Assembly (NCBI RefSeq): GCF_004765795.1
Contig: NZ_SBIV01000002.1
Coordinates: 496,001-560,000, forward strand
Reading direction: 5' to 3'
DNA length: 64,000 nucleotides
DNA from: Halorussus marinus
Lineage (GTDB): Archaea > Halobacteriota > Halobacteria > Halobacteriales > Haladaptataceae
Positions 50,691-59,667 of the stretch are shown piece by piece (positions within the stretch are counted from its first letter, which is position 1; the number at the start of each line of letters is the position of its first letter). Made by a program: the position numbers and the translations under genes. The notes under the pieces were generated by a model that saw only the letters and a list, made by a program, of their open reading frames with translations, had not been told where the DNA came from and did no database searches.

Positions 50691-51745
50691 GCGCCGGCGC
50701 GGTCGCGACCGACGGGACCGCCCGCGATCTCCTCGCGGACCTCGTGGCGATCCCCTCGCCGTCGGGCGAGGAGGGCGAGGCCGCCCGGCGGCTCGCGGCG
50801 TTCTTCGAGGAGCGCGACCGGGAGGTGTGGATCGACGAGGTCGGCAACGTTCGGGCGCCCGCCGACGACGCGGCGTTGCTGACCTCCCACGTCGACACGG
50901 TGCCCGGCGAGATCCCGGTGCGGATCGAGGAGACCGACGACGGGCGCGAGGAGCTGTGGGGCCGCGGGAGCGTCGACGCCACGGGGCCGCTCGCCGCGAT
51001 GGCGGTCGCCGCCGTCCGGACGGGCGTCAGCTTCGCCGGCGTCGTCGGCGAGGAGACCGACTCCCGGGGCGCGCGCTTCCTCGTCGGGGACCGCGAGGCG
51101 CCCGACGCCCTGATCAACGGCGAGCCCTCCGGCTGGGACGGCGTGACCCTCGGCTACCGGGGCTTTCAGGTCGGGACGTACGCCGCGAGCACCGACTCGG
51201 CCCACACCTCCCGGCCCGAGCCCAACGCGATCCAGCGGGCGACCGCGTGGTGGTCGCGGGTCGACGCCGCGTTCGAGAGCGACGAGGAGACGCCGGTCTT
51301 CGAGCGAGTGACGGCCAAGCCCGTCGAGATCGCGGGCGGCGTCGCCGAGGACGGCCTCTCGGTCGAGGCGACGATCGACGCCCAGTTCCGGATTCCGCCC
51401 GGCGAGACCGCCGCGTCGATCCGCGAGACGGTCGAGGGCGAACTCGGCTCGGGCGGCGAGATCGAGTGGCGCGAGCCGACCCCGCCGGTGATGGAGAGCC
51501 CCCGGACCGCGGTGGCCCGAGCGTTCCGCGCCGCGATCCGACGACGCGGGGGCGACCCCCGATCGCTCCGCAAGACCGGGACCAGCGACATGAACATCTA
51601 CGCCGGGGCGTGGGACCGCCCGATGGCGACCTACGGCCCCGGCGACTCCGCGCTCGATCACGCGCCGAACGAACGCCTCGACCTCGGGGACCTCGACCGC
51701 GCGGTCGCGGTCCTCGAAGACGTCTGTGAGACCCTGCAACAATGA
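50687..51745 (+). CDS. argE: [LysW]-ornithine hydrolase (ArgE/LysK)
   Basis: A 352-residue M20-family metallohydrolase that releases ornithine from the carrier. Metal ligands: LTSHVDTVPGEIPV (His), GRGSVDATGPLAAM (Asp), VVGEETDSRGARF (Glu pair) and TSDMNIYAG near the end, with YGPGDSALDHAPNERLDL providing the last His. The start is GTG inside the argD stop overlap. It is LysK-type rather than bacterial ArgE in overall sequence. It overlaps argF by four bases. Confidence 0.93.
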   Translation: MSAGAVATDGTARDLLADLVAIPSPSGEEGEAARRLAAFFEERDREVWIDEVGNVRAPADDAALLTSHVDTVPGEIPVRIEETDDGREELWGRGSVDATGPLAAMAVAAVRTGVSFAGVVGEETDSRGARFLVGDREAPDALINGEPSGWDGVTLGYRGFQVGTYAASTDSAHTSRPEPNAIQRATAWWSRVDAAFESDEETPVFERVTAKPVEIAGGVAEDGLSVEATIDAQFRIPPGETAASIRETVEGELGSGGEIEWREPTPPVMESPRTAVARAFRAAIRRRGGDPRSLRKTGTSDMNIYAGAWDRPMATYGPGDSALDHAPNERLDLGDLDRAVAVLEDVCETLQQ

Positions 51746-52710
51746 GCCACGACGCGACACGCGCGACGACCGCCGACGAACCGACCGACGACCAGCCGAC
51801 CCCAAAGCACGTCCTCGACGTGGACGACCTCTCGGACGAGGACCTCGCGGCGGTGCTCTCGACCGCCGCGGAGTTCAAGCGGGCCCACTACGCGGGCGAG
51901 TCCCACGCGGTACTGCCCGACCGGACGCTCGCGATGCTGTTCGAGAAGCCCTCGACCCGGACGCGGGTCTCCTTCGAGACGGGGATGACCCAACTGGGCG
52001 GCCACGCCGTCTTCCTCGGCCCCGAGAACACCCACCTCGACCGCGGCGAGCCGGTCTCGGACACCGCACGGGTGCTCTCGCGGTACGTCGACGCCGTGAT
52101 GGCGCGGGTGTTCGACCACGACGCGCTGGAGTCGATGGCGGCCCACGCCTCGGTCCCGGTGATAAACGGGCTGTCGGACGACGCCCACCCGTGCCAGACG
52201 CTGGCGGACCTGTTCACGATCTACGAGCGGTTCGGCGGCTTCGAGGACGTGACCGCGGCGTGGGTCGGCGACGGCAACAACGTCGCCCAGTCGTTCGCGG
52301 TCGGCTGTGCGATGGCCGGGATCGACCTCTCGATCGCGACGCCCGAGGGGTACGAACCCGACGATGCGGTGCTCGCGCGCGCCGCGGCCCGCGGGACCGC
52401 GCCCGAGGTGGGCAACGACCCCGCGGCGGCGGTCGAGGACGCCGACGTGGTGTACACCGACGTGTGGGTGAGCATGGGCGAGGAGGACGAGCGCGCCGCG
52501 AAGCTCGACGACTTCGAGGGGTTCCAGGTGAACGACGACCTGCTGGCCGGGCCCGACGATCCGATCGCGATGCACTGTCTGCCGGCCCACCGCGGCGAGG
52601 AGATCACCGACGCGGTGCTCGAGAGCGACCGGGCGGTCGTCTGGGATCAGGCCGAGAACCGGATGCACACCCAGAAGGCGCTTTTGGCCCACCTGCTCGG
52701 CGCGCGGTAG
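51742..52710 (+). CDS. argF: Ornithine carbamoyltransferase
   Basis: A 322-residue transcarbamoylase making citrulline. Motifs are FEKPSTRTRVSFE (carbamoyl phosphate site), HPCQTLADLFTIYE, and HCLPAHRGEEITD (ornithine site), with DVWVSMGEEDERAAK between. The first ~18 residues are Thr/Asp-rich and probably disordered. It closes the arginine operon. The gap to the next gene (about 100 bases) has CGAGGCCGG and GGCCGACGG stretches but no clear terminator. Confidence 0.96.
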   Translation: MSHDATRATTADEPTDDQPTPKHVLDVDDLSDEDLAAVLSTAAEFKRAHYAGESHAVLPDRTLAMLFEKPSTRTRVSFETGMTQLGGHAVFLGPENTHLDRGEPVSDTARVLSRYVDAVMARVFDHDALESMAAHASVPVINGLSDDAHPCQTLADLFTIYERFGGFEDVTAAWVGDGNNVAQSFAVGCAMAGIDLSIATPEGYEPDDAVLARAAARGTAPEVGNDPAAAVEDADVVYTDVWVSMGEEDERAAKLDDFEGFQVNDDLLAGPDDPIAMHCLPAHRGEEITDAVLESDRAVVWDQAENRMHTQKALLAHLLGAR

Positions 52711-52812
52711 CCGGGTCGAGGCCGGACCCGGATCCGGCCGACGGCGGGTGCCCAAGACGCTAAGGGCGTCGCACCCGAACGACGCGTGAGGGATTGGCTC
52801 TCACACTCACTC

Positions 52813-53370
52813 ATGCCCGAGGAACGCTTCGAGACGGAAACGATACTTCGCGGGACGACAGTCGACGTCGAGCGACCGGTCGAGGTCGACGGCGACGGCG
52901 CGCCGATCGAGACCGAGACGGTCGAGCTACCGGCCAACGAACGAGTCGAGGCGGTGACGTGCGAACGCTACCCGGAGTACTGTCCGCGACGCGGCGGACT
53001 GGTGTCGGTCGAGGAAGCGGTCGTGGTCGGCGTCGACATGGTCGACCGGCCGACCGGCAGGGACGCGGCGGTGTCGCTGGCGTACTGCCCGGAGTGTGCG
53101 ACCAGCGAGTTCGCCTACGTCCGGGATCGCGACGGCGGCGCGGACGCCGACGGCCGGACGCTCCACGAGCGCTACGGCTACCTCTTTGGCACCGAGGCGA
53201 CCCGGGAACGGCCCCTAAAGCGACTCGACGGCCCCGGCATCGCGAGCTCGCTGGTGGTGGTCGCGCTCGGAATGGGGCTGGCCGTCCTGGGGGCACAGGG
53301 GCTAATGCTGTGGGCGGCGCTCGTCGCGGCGACGGTCGCGGCCGCGGCGCGGCTCTCTGACGCGGTCTGA
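52813..53370 (+). CDS. Membrane-anchored cysteine-motif protein
   Basis: A 185-residue protein with a soluble N-terminal part containing TCERYPEYCPRR and AYCPECATSEFAY (probable zinc ligands) and a hydrophobic helix pair at the C-terminus (about residues 138-180: ASSLVVVALGMGLAVLGAQG, MLWAALVAATVAAAARL). It is not a family I recognise. I chose the ATG giving MPEERFETETILRG; a GTG nine codons upstream is an alternative. Upstream CGCTAAGGGC may be promoter. It lies between argF and thrC without overlap. Confidence 0.7.
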   Translation: MPEERFETETILRGTTVDVERPVEVDGDGAPIETETVELPANERVEAVTCERYPEYCPRRGGLVSVEEAVVVGVDMVDRPTGRDAAVSLAYCPECATSEFAYVRDRDGGADADGRTLHERYGYLFGTEATRERPLKRLDGPGIASSLVVVALGMGLAVLGAQGLMLWAALVAATVAAAARLSDAV

Positions 53371-53484
53371 GTGTCGACCGAACGCGTTCGTCCGGCGGTC
53401 GGCGGGGCGCCGACCGAGCCGACGGATCGGCAAATCTGCCGCCGACCGGCCCCTTTTTGCCGCTCGGCCACTTTCGACCCGCCA

Positions 53485-54753
53485 ATGACCGACCTGACGC
53501 TGGCCGACGCCGGAGTCGACGCCCCGCCGGCCGACGCCGACGACGGCGTCTGGCTGACCTGCATCGAGTGTGGCTGGACCGGCGCCCCGTTCGAGGAGGT
53601 CCGCTACCGGTGTCCCGACTGCGACGGCCTGCTCGAAGTCCGGTACGCCGACCACCCGACGTTCGCGGACTTCGAGGGCCGGGGCGTCTGGCGGTACGCC
53701 GACGCGCTCCCGTTCGCGACCGGCGTGAGCATCGAGGAAGGCGATACGCCCCTCTACTCGGTCCCGACGATCGAATCCGAGGTCGGGGTCGAGGACCTCC
53801 GGATCAAACACGAGGGGATGAACCCGACCGGGAGCTTCAAGGACCGCGGGATGACCGTCGGCGTGCGGGTCGCCGAGAGGCTGGGGGTCGGCCGGCTCGC
53901 CTGCGCCTCGACGGGCAACACCAGCGCGGCGCTCGCGTGCTACGGCGCGCGGGCCGACACGCCGGTCCTCGTCCTCCTGCCGGCCGGGAAGGTCGCGGCC
54001 GGGAAGGTCGCGCAGGCCAGCCTCCACGGCGCGCGGATCCTCGAAGTCGACGGCAACTTCGACGCCTGTCTCGACATCGTCGCGGACCTCGCGAAGCGCG
54101 GGGAGGCGTACCTGCTCAACTCGCTCAACCCCTTCCGGCTGGAGGGCCAGAAGACGATCGGCCTCGAAATCGTCGAGCAGTTCCGCGACCAGACCGGCGA
54201 CCTCCCCGACCGCATCGTCCTACCGGTCGGGAACGCGGGCAACACCGCGGCGCTGTTCAAGGCGTTTCGCGAACTCGTCGCGGCCGGCGCGCTCGACGTC
54301 GAGCAGGTGCCCAAACTGACCGGCGTCCAGGCCGAGGGCGCGGCCCCGATGGTCGAGGCCGTCGCCGAGGGCCGCGAGGAGGTCCGGCGGTGGGAAGACG
54401 TCGAGACCCGCGCGACCGCCATCCGGATCGGCAATCCCGTCAACGCGCCGAAGGCGCTACCGGGCATCCGGGAGACCGGCGGCACCGCGGTCGCGGTCTC
54501 CGACGAGGCGATCACCGACGCCCAGCGCGCGCTCGCCGAGGACGGCGTGGGCGTCGAGCCCGCGAGCGCCGCGTCGGTGGCCGGGCTCCGCAAACTCCGC
54601 GAGTCGGGCGAGATCGACGCCGACGAGCAGGTCGTCTGTCTCACGACCGGCCACCTGCTGAAAGACCCCGACGCCGCGGCGACGGCGGGCGCAAAGCCGG
54701 AGGCGGTGCCGGCCGACACCGAAGGCGTGTTAGACCACCTCGCGGAGAACTGA
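53485..54753 (+). CDS. thrC: Threonine synthase
   Basis: A 422-residue fold-type II PLP enzyme making threonine from O-phosphohomoserine. An N-terminal zinc ribbon (CIECGWTGAPFEE, RCPDCDGLLEV) is followed by GDTPLYSVP, the PLP lysine in NPTGSFKDRGMTVGV, the STGNTSAALACYGA loop, and LPVGNAGNTAALFKAF. The ATG giving MTDLTLADAG is chosen because a CCCCTTTTTG element lies ~30 bases upstream and the earlier frame is not conserved. The archaeal type with zinc ribbon is normal. No other threonine gene is adjacent. Confidence 0.94.
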   Translation: MTDLTLADAGVDAPPADADDGVWLTCIECGWTGAPFEEVRYRCPDCDGLLEVRYADHPTFADFEGRGVWRYADALPFATGVSIEEGDTPLYSVPTIESEVGVEDLRIKHEGMNPTGSFKDRGMTVGVRVAERLGVGRLACASTGNTSAALACYGARADTPVLVLLPAGKVAAGKVAQASLHGARILEVDGNFDACLDIVADLAKRGEAYLLNSLNPFRLEGQKTIGLEIVEQFRDQTGDLPDRIVLPVGNAGNTAALFKAFRELVAAGALDVEQVPKLTGVQAEGAAPMVEAVAEGREEVRRWEDVETRATAIRIGNPVNAPKALPGIRETGGTAVAVSDEAITDAQRALAEDGVGVEPASAASVAGLRKLRESGEIDADEQVVCLTTGHLLKDPDAAATAGAKPEAVPADTEGVLDHLAEN

Positions 54754-54900
54754 CCCGGACTCTCACCGACCTCGACGGCCCGACCGCCGTCTCGCTCGTC
54801 GAACGGTCGGCGGACTCGGCCTTGGGGGCGTTCGCCGGTCGACCGAGATCGGTGAGTTAATACCTGCCGCGTCCGGGCGCGCGACTGGGAGTTTGATCCG

Positions 54901-54961
54901 TGATAATTACGCCAGATACTTTATACGGGTGGGGTATGAAATCCTGATAATTACGGTAATT
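54901..54961. promoter_or_regulatory. Direct repeats flanking the histidine kinase promoter
   Basis: TGATAATTACG occurs at 54901-54911 and 54945-54955, 44 bases apart, about four helical turns. Between them ACTTTATAC (54918-54926) is a good TATA box. The second copy extends to the palindrome AATTAC-G-GTAATT (54949-54961) and overlaps the predicted transcription start. The layout fits repression or autoregulation. Starting at ~54950, the leader would be about 20 bases. Confidence 0.55.
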
Positions 54962-54967
54962 TAACTC

Positions 54968-56638
54968 ATGCAGTTCACCGTCCCCGTCGCCGCGTCGATA
55001 CTCGCCACGGTCGTCTCGCTCGGAGTGGCGGTGTTCGCGTGGCGGCGACGTCGAATGCCGGGCGCGGTTCCGCTGGCGGCGTTCACCGTCGCGACTGCGG
55101 TCTGGACCGGCGGGAACGCCCTCCAGATCGCCAGCACGTCGCTCGGTGCGAAGCTGTTCTGGGTGGACGTCCAGTACGTCGGCACCGTGGTCGTCCCGCT
55201 TGCGTGGTTCGCGTTCGCCTGCGAGTACGCCGGCCGCGAGGAGTGGGTGACCCGGCGGTCGCTGGCGGTGCTGGCTGTGATTCCGGCGATCACGATCCTC
55301 CTCGCGTGGACCAACGGGTACCACCATCTCGTCCGGACGTCGGCCGAACTCGCCACCGTCGGCGACACCGTGACGATCCAGCGCGAGTTCGGGCCGTGGT
55401 TCTGGTTCGCCAACTTCTACTCGAACCTCGTGAACGCGGCCGGGACCGTGTTGTTACTCCACGGTCTCGTCCGGTCGCGGCGGCTCTACCGGATCCAGAC
55501 GCTCGCGGTGCTGGCCGGGACGACGGTGCCGTGGGTCGGGGGGACGCTGTTCTACAACGGACTGATACCCGTCGAACCCGAGGTGTTTTTCGGCGTGAGC
55601 GCGCTCACGTTCGCCCTCGCGATATCGAAGTACGGCCTCCTCGACATCGCGCCCGTCGGTCGCCACACCGTCGTCGAGGAGATGGACGACCCGGTGGTCG
55701 TCCTCGACGACGACCGGATCGCGGACGCGAACCCGGCGGCCGCCGACCTGTTCGGCTGGCGGGACGCCGACGCCGCGATCGGAGTGTCGACCGACGAGGC
55801 GTTCGCGGGATGTCCCGAGTTCGAGCGCCAGTACGACACCGACGACGCCATCGACGAACTCTCGGTCGAAGACGCGAACGGCCGAGAGCGCGAGTTCGAC
55901 GTCCAGTTCACGCCGCTCTCGGAGCGTGCGGTCGACGCCGAGATACTGCTCCTGAAGGACGTGACCTCGGTCAAGCGCCACGAAGCCGCGCTCGAACGCC
56001 AGAACCGACGGCTCGAACGCGTCGGCCACACGATCGCCCACGACCTCCGGAACCCGCTCAACGTCGCGCAGGGTCACCTCGAACTCGGACGCGAGACGGA
56101 CGTCGACGTCGACGACCACCTCGCGAAGGTCGACGACGCCCACGACCGCATGGACGACATCATCGAGGAGGTGCTCGCGATGGCACGCGACGACGAAACC
56201 GCCCGTCGAGACCCCCACTCGGTCGGGGACCTCGCCGAGCGGGCGTGGGCGAACGTCGAGACCGCCGACGCCGCCCTCGCCGTAGACGAGGGCGTCGGGG
56301 TGGTCGAAGCGAACGACAGCCAACTGGCGAGCGTGTTCGAGAACCTGTTCCGAAACGCGGTCGAGCACGGCGGCCCCGACGCGACCGTCCGGGTCGGTGC
56401 GCTCGACGACGGCGGGTTCTACGTCGCCGACGACGGGCCGGGCGTGCCCGAGAGCGACCGCGAGGAGGTGTTCGAGCAGGGGTTCACGACCAGATCCGAC
56501 GGGAACGGGGTGGGGCTGGCGGTCGTCGCCGACGTCGCCGACCGCCACGACTGGCGCGTCGCGGTGACCGAGAGCGAGGCCGGCGGCGCGCGCTTCGAGT
56601 TCCGAGGGACAGACGGCGTCTGCACCGTCGCACAGTAG
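54968..56638 (+). CDS. Membrane histidine kinase with 7TM sensor and PAS domain
   Basis: A 556-residue sensor kinase. Seven membrane helices fill residues ~8-220 (HisKA_7TM type: GNALQIASTSLGAKLFWVDVQYVG; ACEYAGREEW; FWFANFYSNLVNAAG). A PAS-like domain (~225-330: VEEMDDPVVVLDDDRIADANPAAADLFGW) and the H-box VGHTIAHDLRNPLNVAQG with the phosphorylated His follow. The ATPase domain has N-box ENLFRNAVEHGG, G1 VADDGPGVPE and G2 GNGVGLAVV. No response regulator gene is beside it, so it is an orphan here. Promoter with paired repeats is upstream. Confidence 0.93.
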   Translation: MQFTVPVAASILATVVSLGVAVFAWRRRRMPGAVPLAAFTVATAVWTGGNALQIASTSLGAKLFWVDVQYVGTVVVPLAWFAFACEYAGREEWVTRRSLAVLAVIPAITILLAWTNGYHHLVRTSAELATVGDTVTIQREFGPWFWFANFYSNLVNAAGTVLLLHGLVRSRRLYRIQTLAVLAGTTVPWVGGTLFYNGLIPVEPEVFFGVSALTFALAISKYGLLDIAPVGRHTVVEEMDDPVVVLDDDRIADANPAAADLFGWRDADAAIGVSTDEAFAGCPEFERQYDTDDAIDELSVEDANGREREFDVQFTPLSERAVDAEILLLKDVTSVKRHEAALERQNRRLERVGHTIAHDLRNPLNVAQGHLELGRETDVDVDDHLAKVDDAHDRMDDIIEEVLAMARDDETARRDPHSVGDLAERAWANVETADAALAVDEGVGVVEANDSQLASVFENLFRNAVEHGGPDATVRVGALDDGGFYVADDGPGVPESDREEVFEQGFTTRSDGNGVGLAVVADVADRHDWRVAVTESEAGGARFEFRGTDGVCTVAQ

Positions 56639-56723
56639 CCGGTAGCCGAGTCGGGCGCCAGCGACGCGAAAACGAGTGCGGGACTACCAGACAGTGCGGG
56701 CGGAGGAATCGGTGGCGGCGCGA

Positions 56724-58310
56724 CTACTCCGAGCCGTTGAGTTCGATGTAGCGGGCTTCGATGATGCGACCGTCGGCTTCGAGGACCTCTTTGGCCTCGG
56801 CCGGGACCGGCTCGTCGAGCGTGTACACCGTCAGCGCCTCGCCGCCGTGGGCCTCGCGGGCGTTGAACATGCCCGCGATGTTGACGTCGTGGTCGCCGAG
56901 CACCGTCCCGATGAACCCGATGACGCCCGGCACGTCCTCGTTGCGCGCGACGAGCATGTGGCCGTGGGGGATGGCGTCGACTCGGTAGTCATCGACGCGA
57001 ACGATTCGGGGGTCCTCGTCGGCGAACAGGGTCCCCTCGACGCTGACCGACTCGTCGTCGCCCGCGACTGTCACCCGGACGAGGCTCTGGAAGTCGTCGG
57101 TCTGGCGGGTCTTGGACTCGGTGACCTCGACCCCGCGGTCCTCGGCGATCTGGGGCGCGTTGACCGCGTTGACCTGCCACTCGAGAGGCTGGAACACGCC
57201 CTTCTGGGCGCTCGCGGTCACGAGTTCGACGTCCTCCTCGGCGATGTCGCCCTCGTAGTGGACCTCGATCGACTCGATGCGCTGATCGAGCAGTTGGGTC
57301 GCGATCTTGCCCGCGGTCTCGGCCAGCCCGATGTACGGTTCGACCCGTGGGAACGCGCTCTCGTCGATCGAGGGGGCGTTCAGGGCGTTGACGACCGGCT
57401 GTTCGGCGAAGGCGGCGACGACCTGATCGGCGGTGCTGGTCGCGACGTTCTCCTGGGCGGCTTCGGTGCTCGCGCCGAGGTGGGGCGTGACGACCACGTC
57501 CTCGACGTCGAGCAGGGGGTTGTCGGGCGAGACGGGCTCGTCGGCGAACACGTCGACCGCCGCGCCGGCCAACACGCCGTCGTCGACGGCCGCCGCGAGC
57601 GCGTCCTCGTCGACGACGCCGCCGCGGGCGCAGTTGACGAGGTAGCCCCCCTCCATCTGGGCGAGCTCCGCGTCGGAGATGAGGCCCTCGGTCTCGGGGG
57701 TGAGCGGAGTGTGGACCGTCAGGAAGTCCGCGCGGTCGAGACAGTCGTCGAGGTCGACCAGTTCGGCGCCCAACTGGGCGGCGCGGTTCTCGCTGATGTA
57801 GGGATCGTAGGCGACCAGCTCCATCCCGAGCGAGTCGAGCTTCTTCGCGACCTCCTGACCGACCCGACCCAGCCCGACCACGCCAAGCGTCTTGGCGTTG
57901 ACCTCGGTGCCCAGATAGTCGCCTTTCGCCCACTCGCCGTCCTTCAGGCGGGCGTGGGCCTGCGGGATCGACCGCGCCGAGGCGAACGCCATCGCGACGG
58001 TGTGTTCGGCCGCCGCCCGGACGTTGCCCTCGGGGGCGTTGGCGACGATGACGCCGTGATCGGTCGCGGCGTCGATGTCGATGTTGTCGACGCCGATGCC
58101 GGCCCGCCCGACGATCACGAGCTCCGGGGCGGCCTCGAACACTTCCTCGGTGACCTCGGTGCCCGACCGGACGATCAGCCCGTTCGCGTCCGAGACCGCC
58201 GAGAGGAGGGCGTCGCCCTCCACGTCGTAGGCCGTTTCGACGTCGTGGCCCGCCTCTCTGAGGCGGTCTAACCCTGCGTCCGCGATGGGGTCCGTGACGA
58301 GGACTTGCAT
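56724..58310 (-). CDS. serA: D-3-phosphoglycerate dehydrogenase
   Basis: A 528-residue enzyme for the first step of serine synthesis. It has VLVTDPIADAGLDRLREAG, GRAGIGVDNIDIDAATDHG, the NAD loop GVVGLGRVGQEVAKKL, NCARGGVVDEDALAAA, and the catalytic His in VVVTPHLGASTEAAQ. The ASB domain (about 310-440) and a C-terminal ACT domain (IPHGHMLVARNEDVPGVIGFIGT) follow, allowing serine feedback. Length is that of the long type I form. It is divergent from the first Pit permease gene. Confidence 0.95.
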   Translation of the reverse strand: MQVLVTDPIADAGLDRLREAGHDVETAYDVEGDALLSAVSDANGLIVRSGTEVTEEVFEAAPELVIVGRAGIGVDNIDIDAATDHGVIVANAPEGNVRAAAEHTVAMAFASARSIPQAHARLKDGEWAKGDYLGTEVNAKTLGVVGLGRVGQEVAKKLDSLGMELVAYDPYISENRAAQLGAELVDLDDCLDRADFLTVHTPLTPETEGLISDAELAQMEGGYLVNCARGGVVDEDALAAAVDDGVLAGAAVDVFADEPVSPDNPLLDVEDVVVTPHLGASTEAAQENVATSTADQVVAAFAEQPVVNALNAPSIDESAFPRVEPYIGLAETAGKIATQLLDQRIESIEVHYEGDIAEEDVELVTASAQKGVFQPLEWQVNAVNAPQIAEDRGVEVTESKTRQTDDFQSLVRVTVAGDDESVSVEGTLFADEDPRIVRVDDYRVDAIPHGHMLVARNEDVPGVIGFIGTVLGDHDVNIAGMFNAREAHGGEALTVYTLDEPVPAEAKEVLEADGRIIEARYIELNGSE

Positions 58311-58443
58311 GCGTATTGGAACTGGTGCCGGCGGGATAACCCTTTCTTCCGCTGTACCATTTGCCGACCCGCGTCCGGACGGCCCCGACGTCGTCGGCGG
58401 CCACGTCGAAGATTTAAGCGATACTCGCTCGAATCACCGACGC

Positions 58444-59583
58444 ATGCTGCTGTTACTCGTTGGTCTCGGCGTCGCCGCCTTCGTCGGCTTCAACGTCGGC
58501 GGGTCGAACACGGGCGTCGCGTTCGGTCCGGCGGTCGGGAGCGACGCGGTCTCGAAGTCCGGGGCGGCCGGACTGATGAGCGTCTGCTTCCTGCTTGGCG
58601 GCTGGACGCTCGGTCGCCGCGTGGTCGACACCCTCGGGCGGGGACTGGTCGCCGACGATCCGTTCACGATGCGGGTGAGCATCGCGGTCTTGCTGTTCAT
58701 CGGGCTCGCGCTGTTCGCCGGCAACGTCTTCGGGGTTCCGGCCTCGACGTCGATGACCGCCGTCGGCGCCATCGTCGGCCTCGGGCTGGCGATCGGCCGG
58801 CTGAAGGTCGACGCCGTGATCGAGATCGTCGGGTGGTGGCTGGTCGCGCCGATCGTCGGCTTCTGGGCGAGCGCGGTCGTCGGCCGCTACTGGTACGACG
58901 ACCTCGCCGCGCGGATCGCGGTCGACCGGACCGACGGGCCGCTGGTGGCTCTCGATCGGTCGGGGGCGATCCCCCGCCCGGCGCTCGGCCCGAACACGAC
59001 CCGCCGGGAGTTCGCTGGAACCGCCGTGGTCGTCGTGATCGGCTGTTACATGGCGTTCTCGGCGGGCGCGTCCAACGTCGCCAACGCCGTCGCGCCCCTC
59101 GTCGGAAGCGGCGCGATCACGATGACCCAAGGCGTCCTGCTGGCGGCGGGCGCGACCGGCGTGGGGGCGTTCACTATCGCGCGTCGCACCCTCGACACCG
59201 TCGGCAACGACCTCACCGACCTCCCGCTGGTCGCGGCGGTCGTGGTCGCGGTCGTGAGCTCCTCGATCGTGACGGCGCTGTCGGCGCTCAGCGTCCCCGC
59301 GAGCTTCGTCGTGATCGCCACGATGAGCGTCGTGGGGCTCGGATGGGGCCGAGCGACCGTCGCCGAGGCGGTCCCCGACGAGCCGAGCGTGCCCACCGCC
59401 GGGGTCGGCCCCGCTAGCGGGACCACCGAACCGTCCGACGTCGTCGAGGACGGGGGCGCGCCGTCGCCCGCCGAGCTCTATCAGCCCGCGACGACCGCCC
59501 GGGTGATCGCACTCCAGAACCTCGTGCCGGCGGTGGCGACCGTCGTCGCGTACCTCGTGTTCCGGTACGTTCCGATCTGGTGA
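58444..59583 (+). CDS. Pit-family inorganic phosphate permease, copy 1
   Basis: A 379-residue low-affinity phosphate transporter of the PiT family. About ten helices are predicted. The duplicated signature occurs as GFNVGGSNTGVAFGPAVGS near the start and FSAGASNVANAVAPLVGSG near residue 205. A short cytoplasmic linker (about 310-345) precedes the last helix. The ATG at 58444 follows GATTTAAGCG ~30 bases upstream. A second permease follows 84 bases downstream, and the two share long identical DNA stretches, including 77 bases at 59029-59105. Confidence 0.92.
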   Translation: MLLLLVGLGVAAFVGFNVGGSNTGVAFGPAVGSDAVSKSGAAGLMSVCFLLGGWTLGRRVVDTLGRGLVADDPFTMRVSIAVLLFIGLALFAGNVFGVPASTSMTAVGAIVGLGLAIGRLKVDAVIEIVGWWLVAPIVGFWASAVVGRYWYDDLAARIAVDRTDGPLVALDRSGAIPRPALGPNTTRREFAGTAVVVVIGCYMAFSAGASNVANAVAPLVGSGAITMTQGVLLAAGATGVGAFTIARRTLDTVGNDLTDLPLVAAVVVAVVSSSIVTALSALSVPASFVVIATMSVVGLGWGRATVAEAVPDEPSVPTAGVGPASGTTEPSDVVEDGGAPSPAELYQPATTARVIALQNLVPAVATVVAYLVFRYVPIW

Positions 59584-59667
59584 GCCGCGTCGGCGCGAAA
59601 TGGCGGGCCGGCCACATCGATTTCGGGAACCGACACGCCTTAATCACTCTCCGAGTTTCGTGTACCC

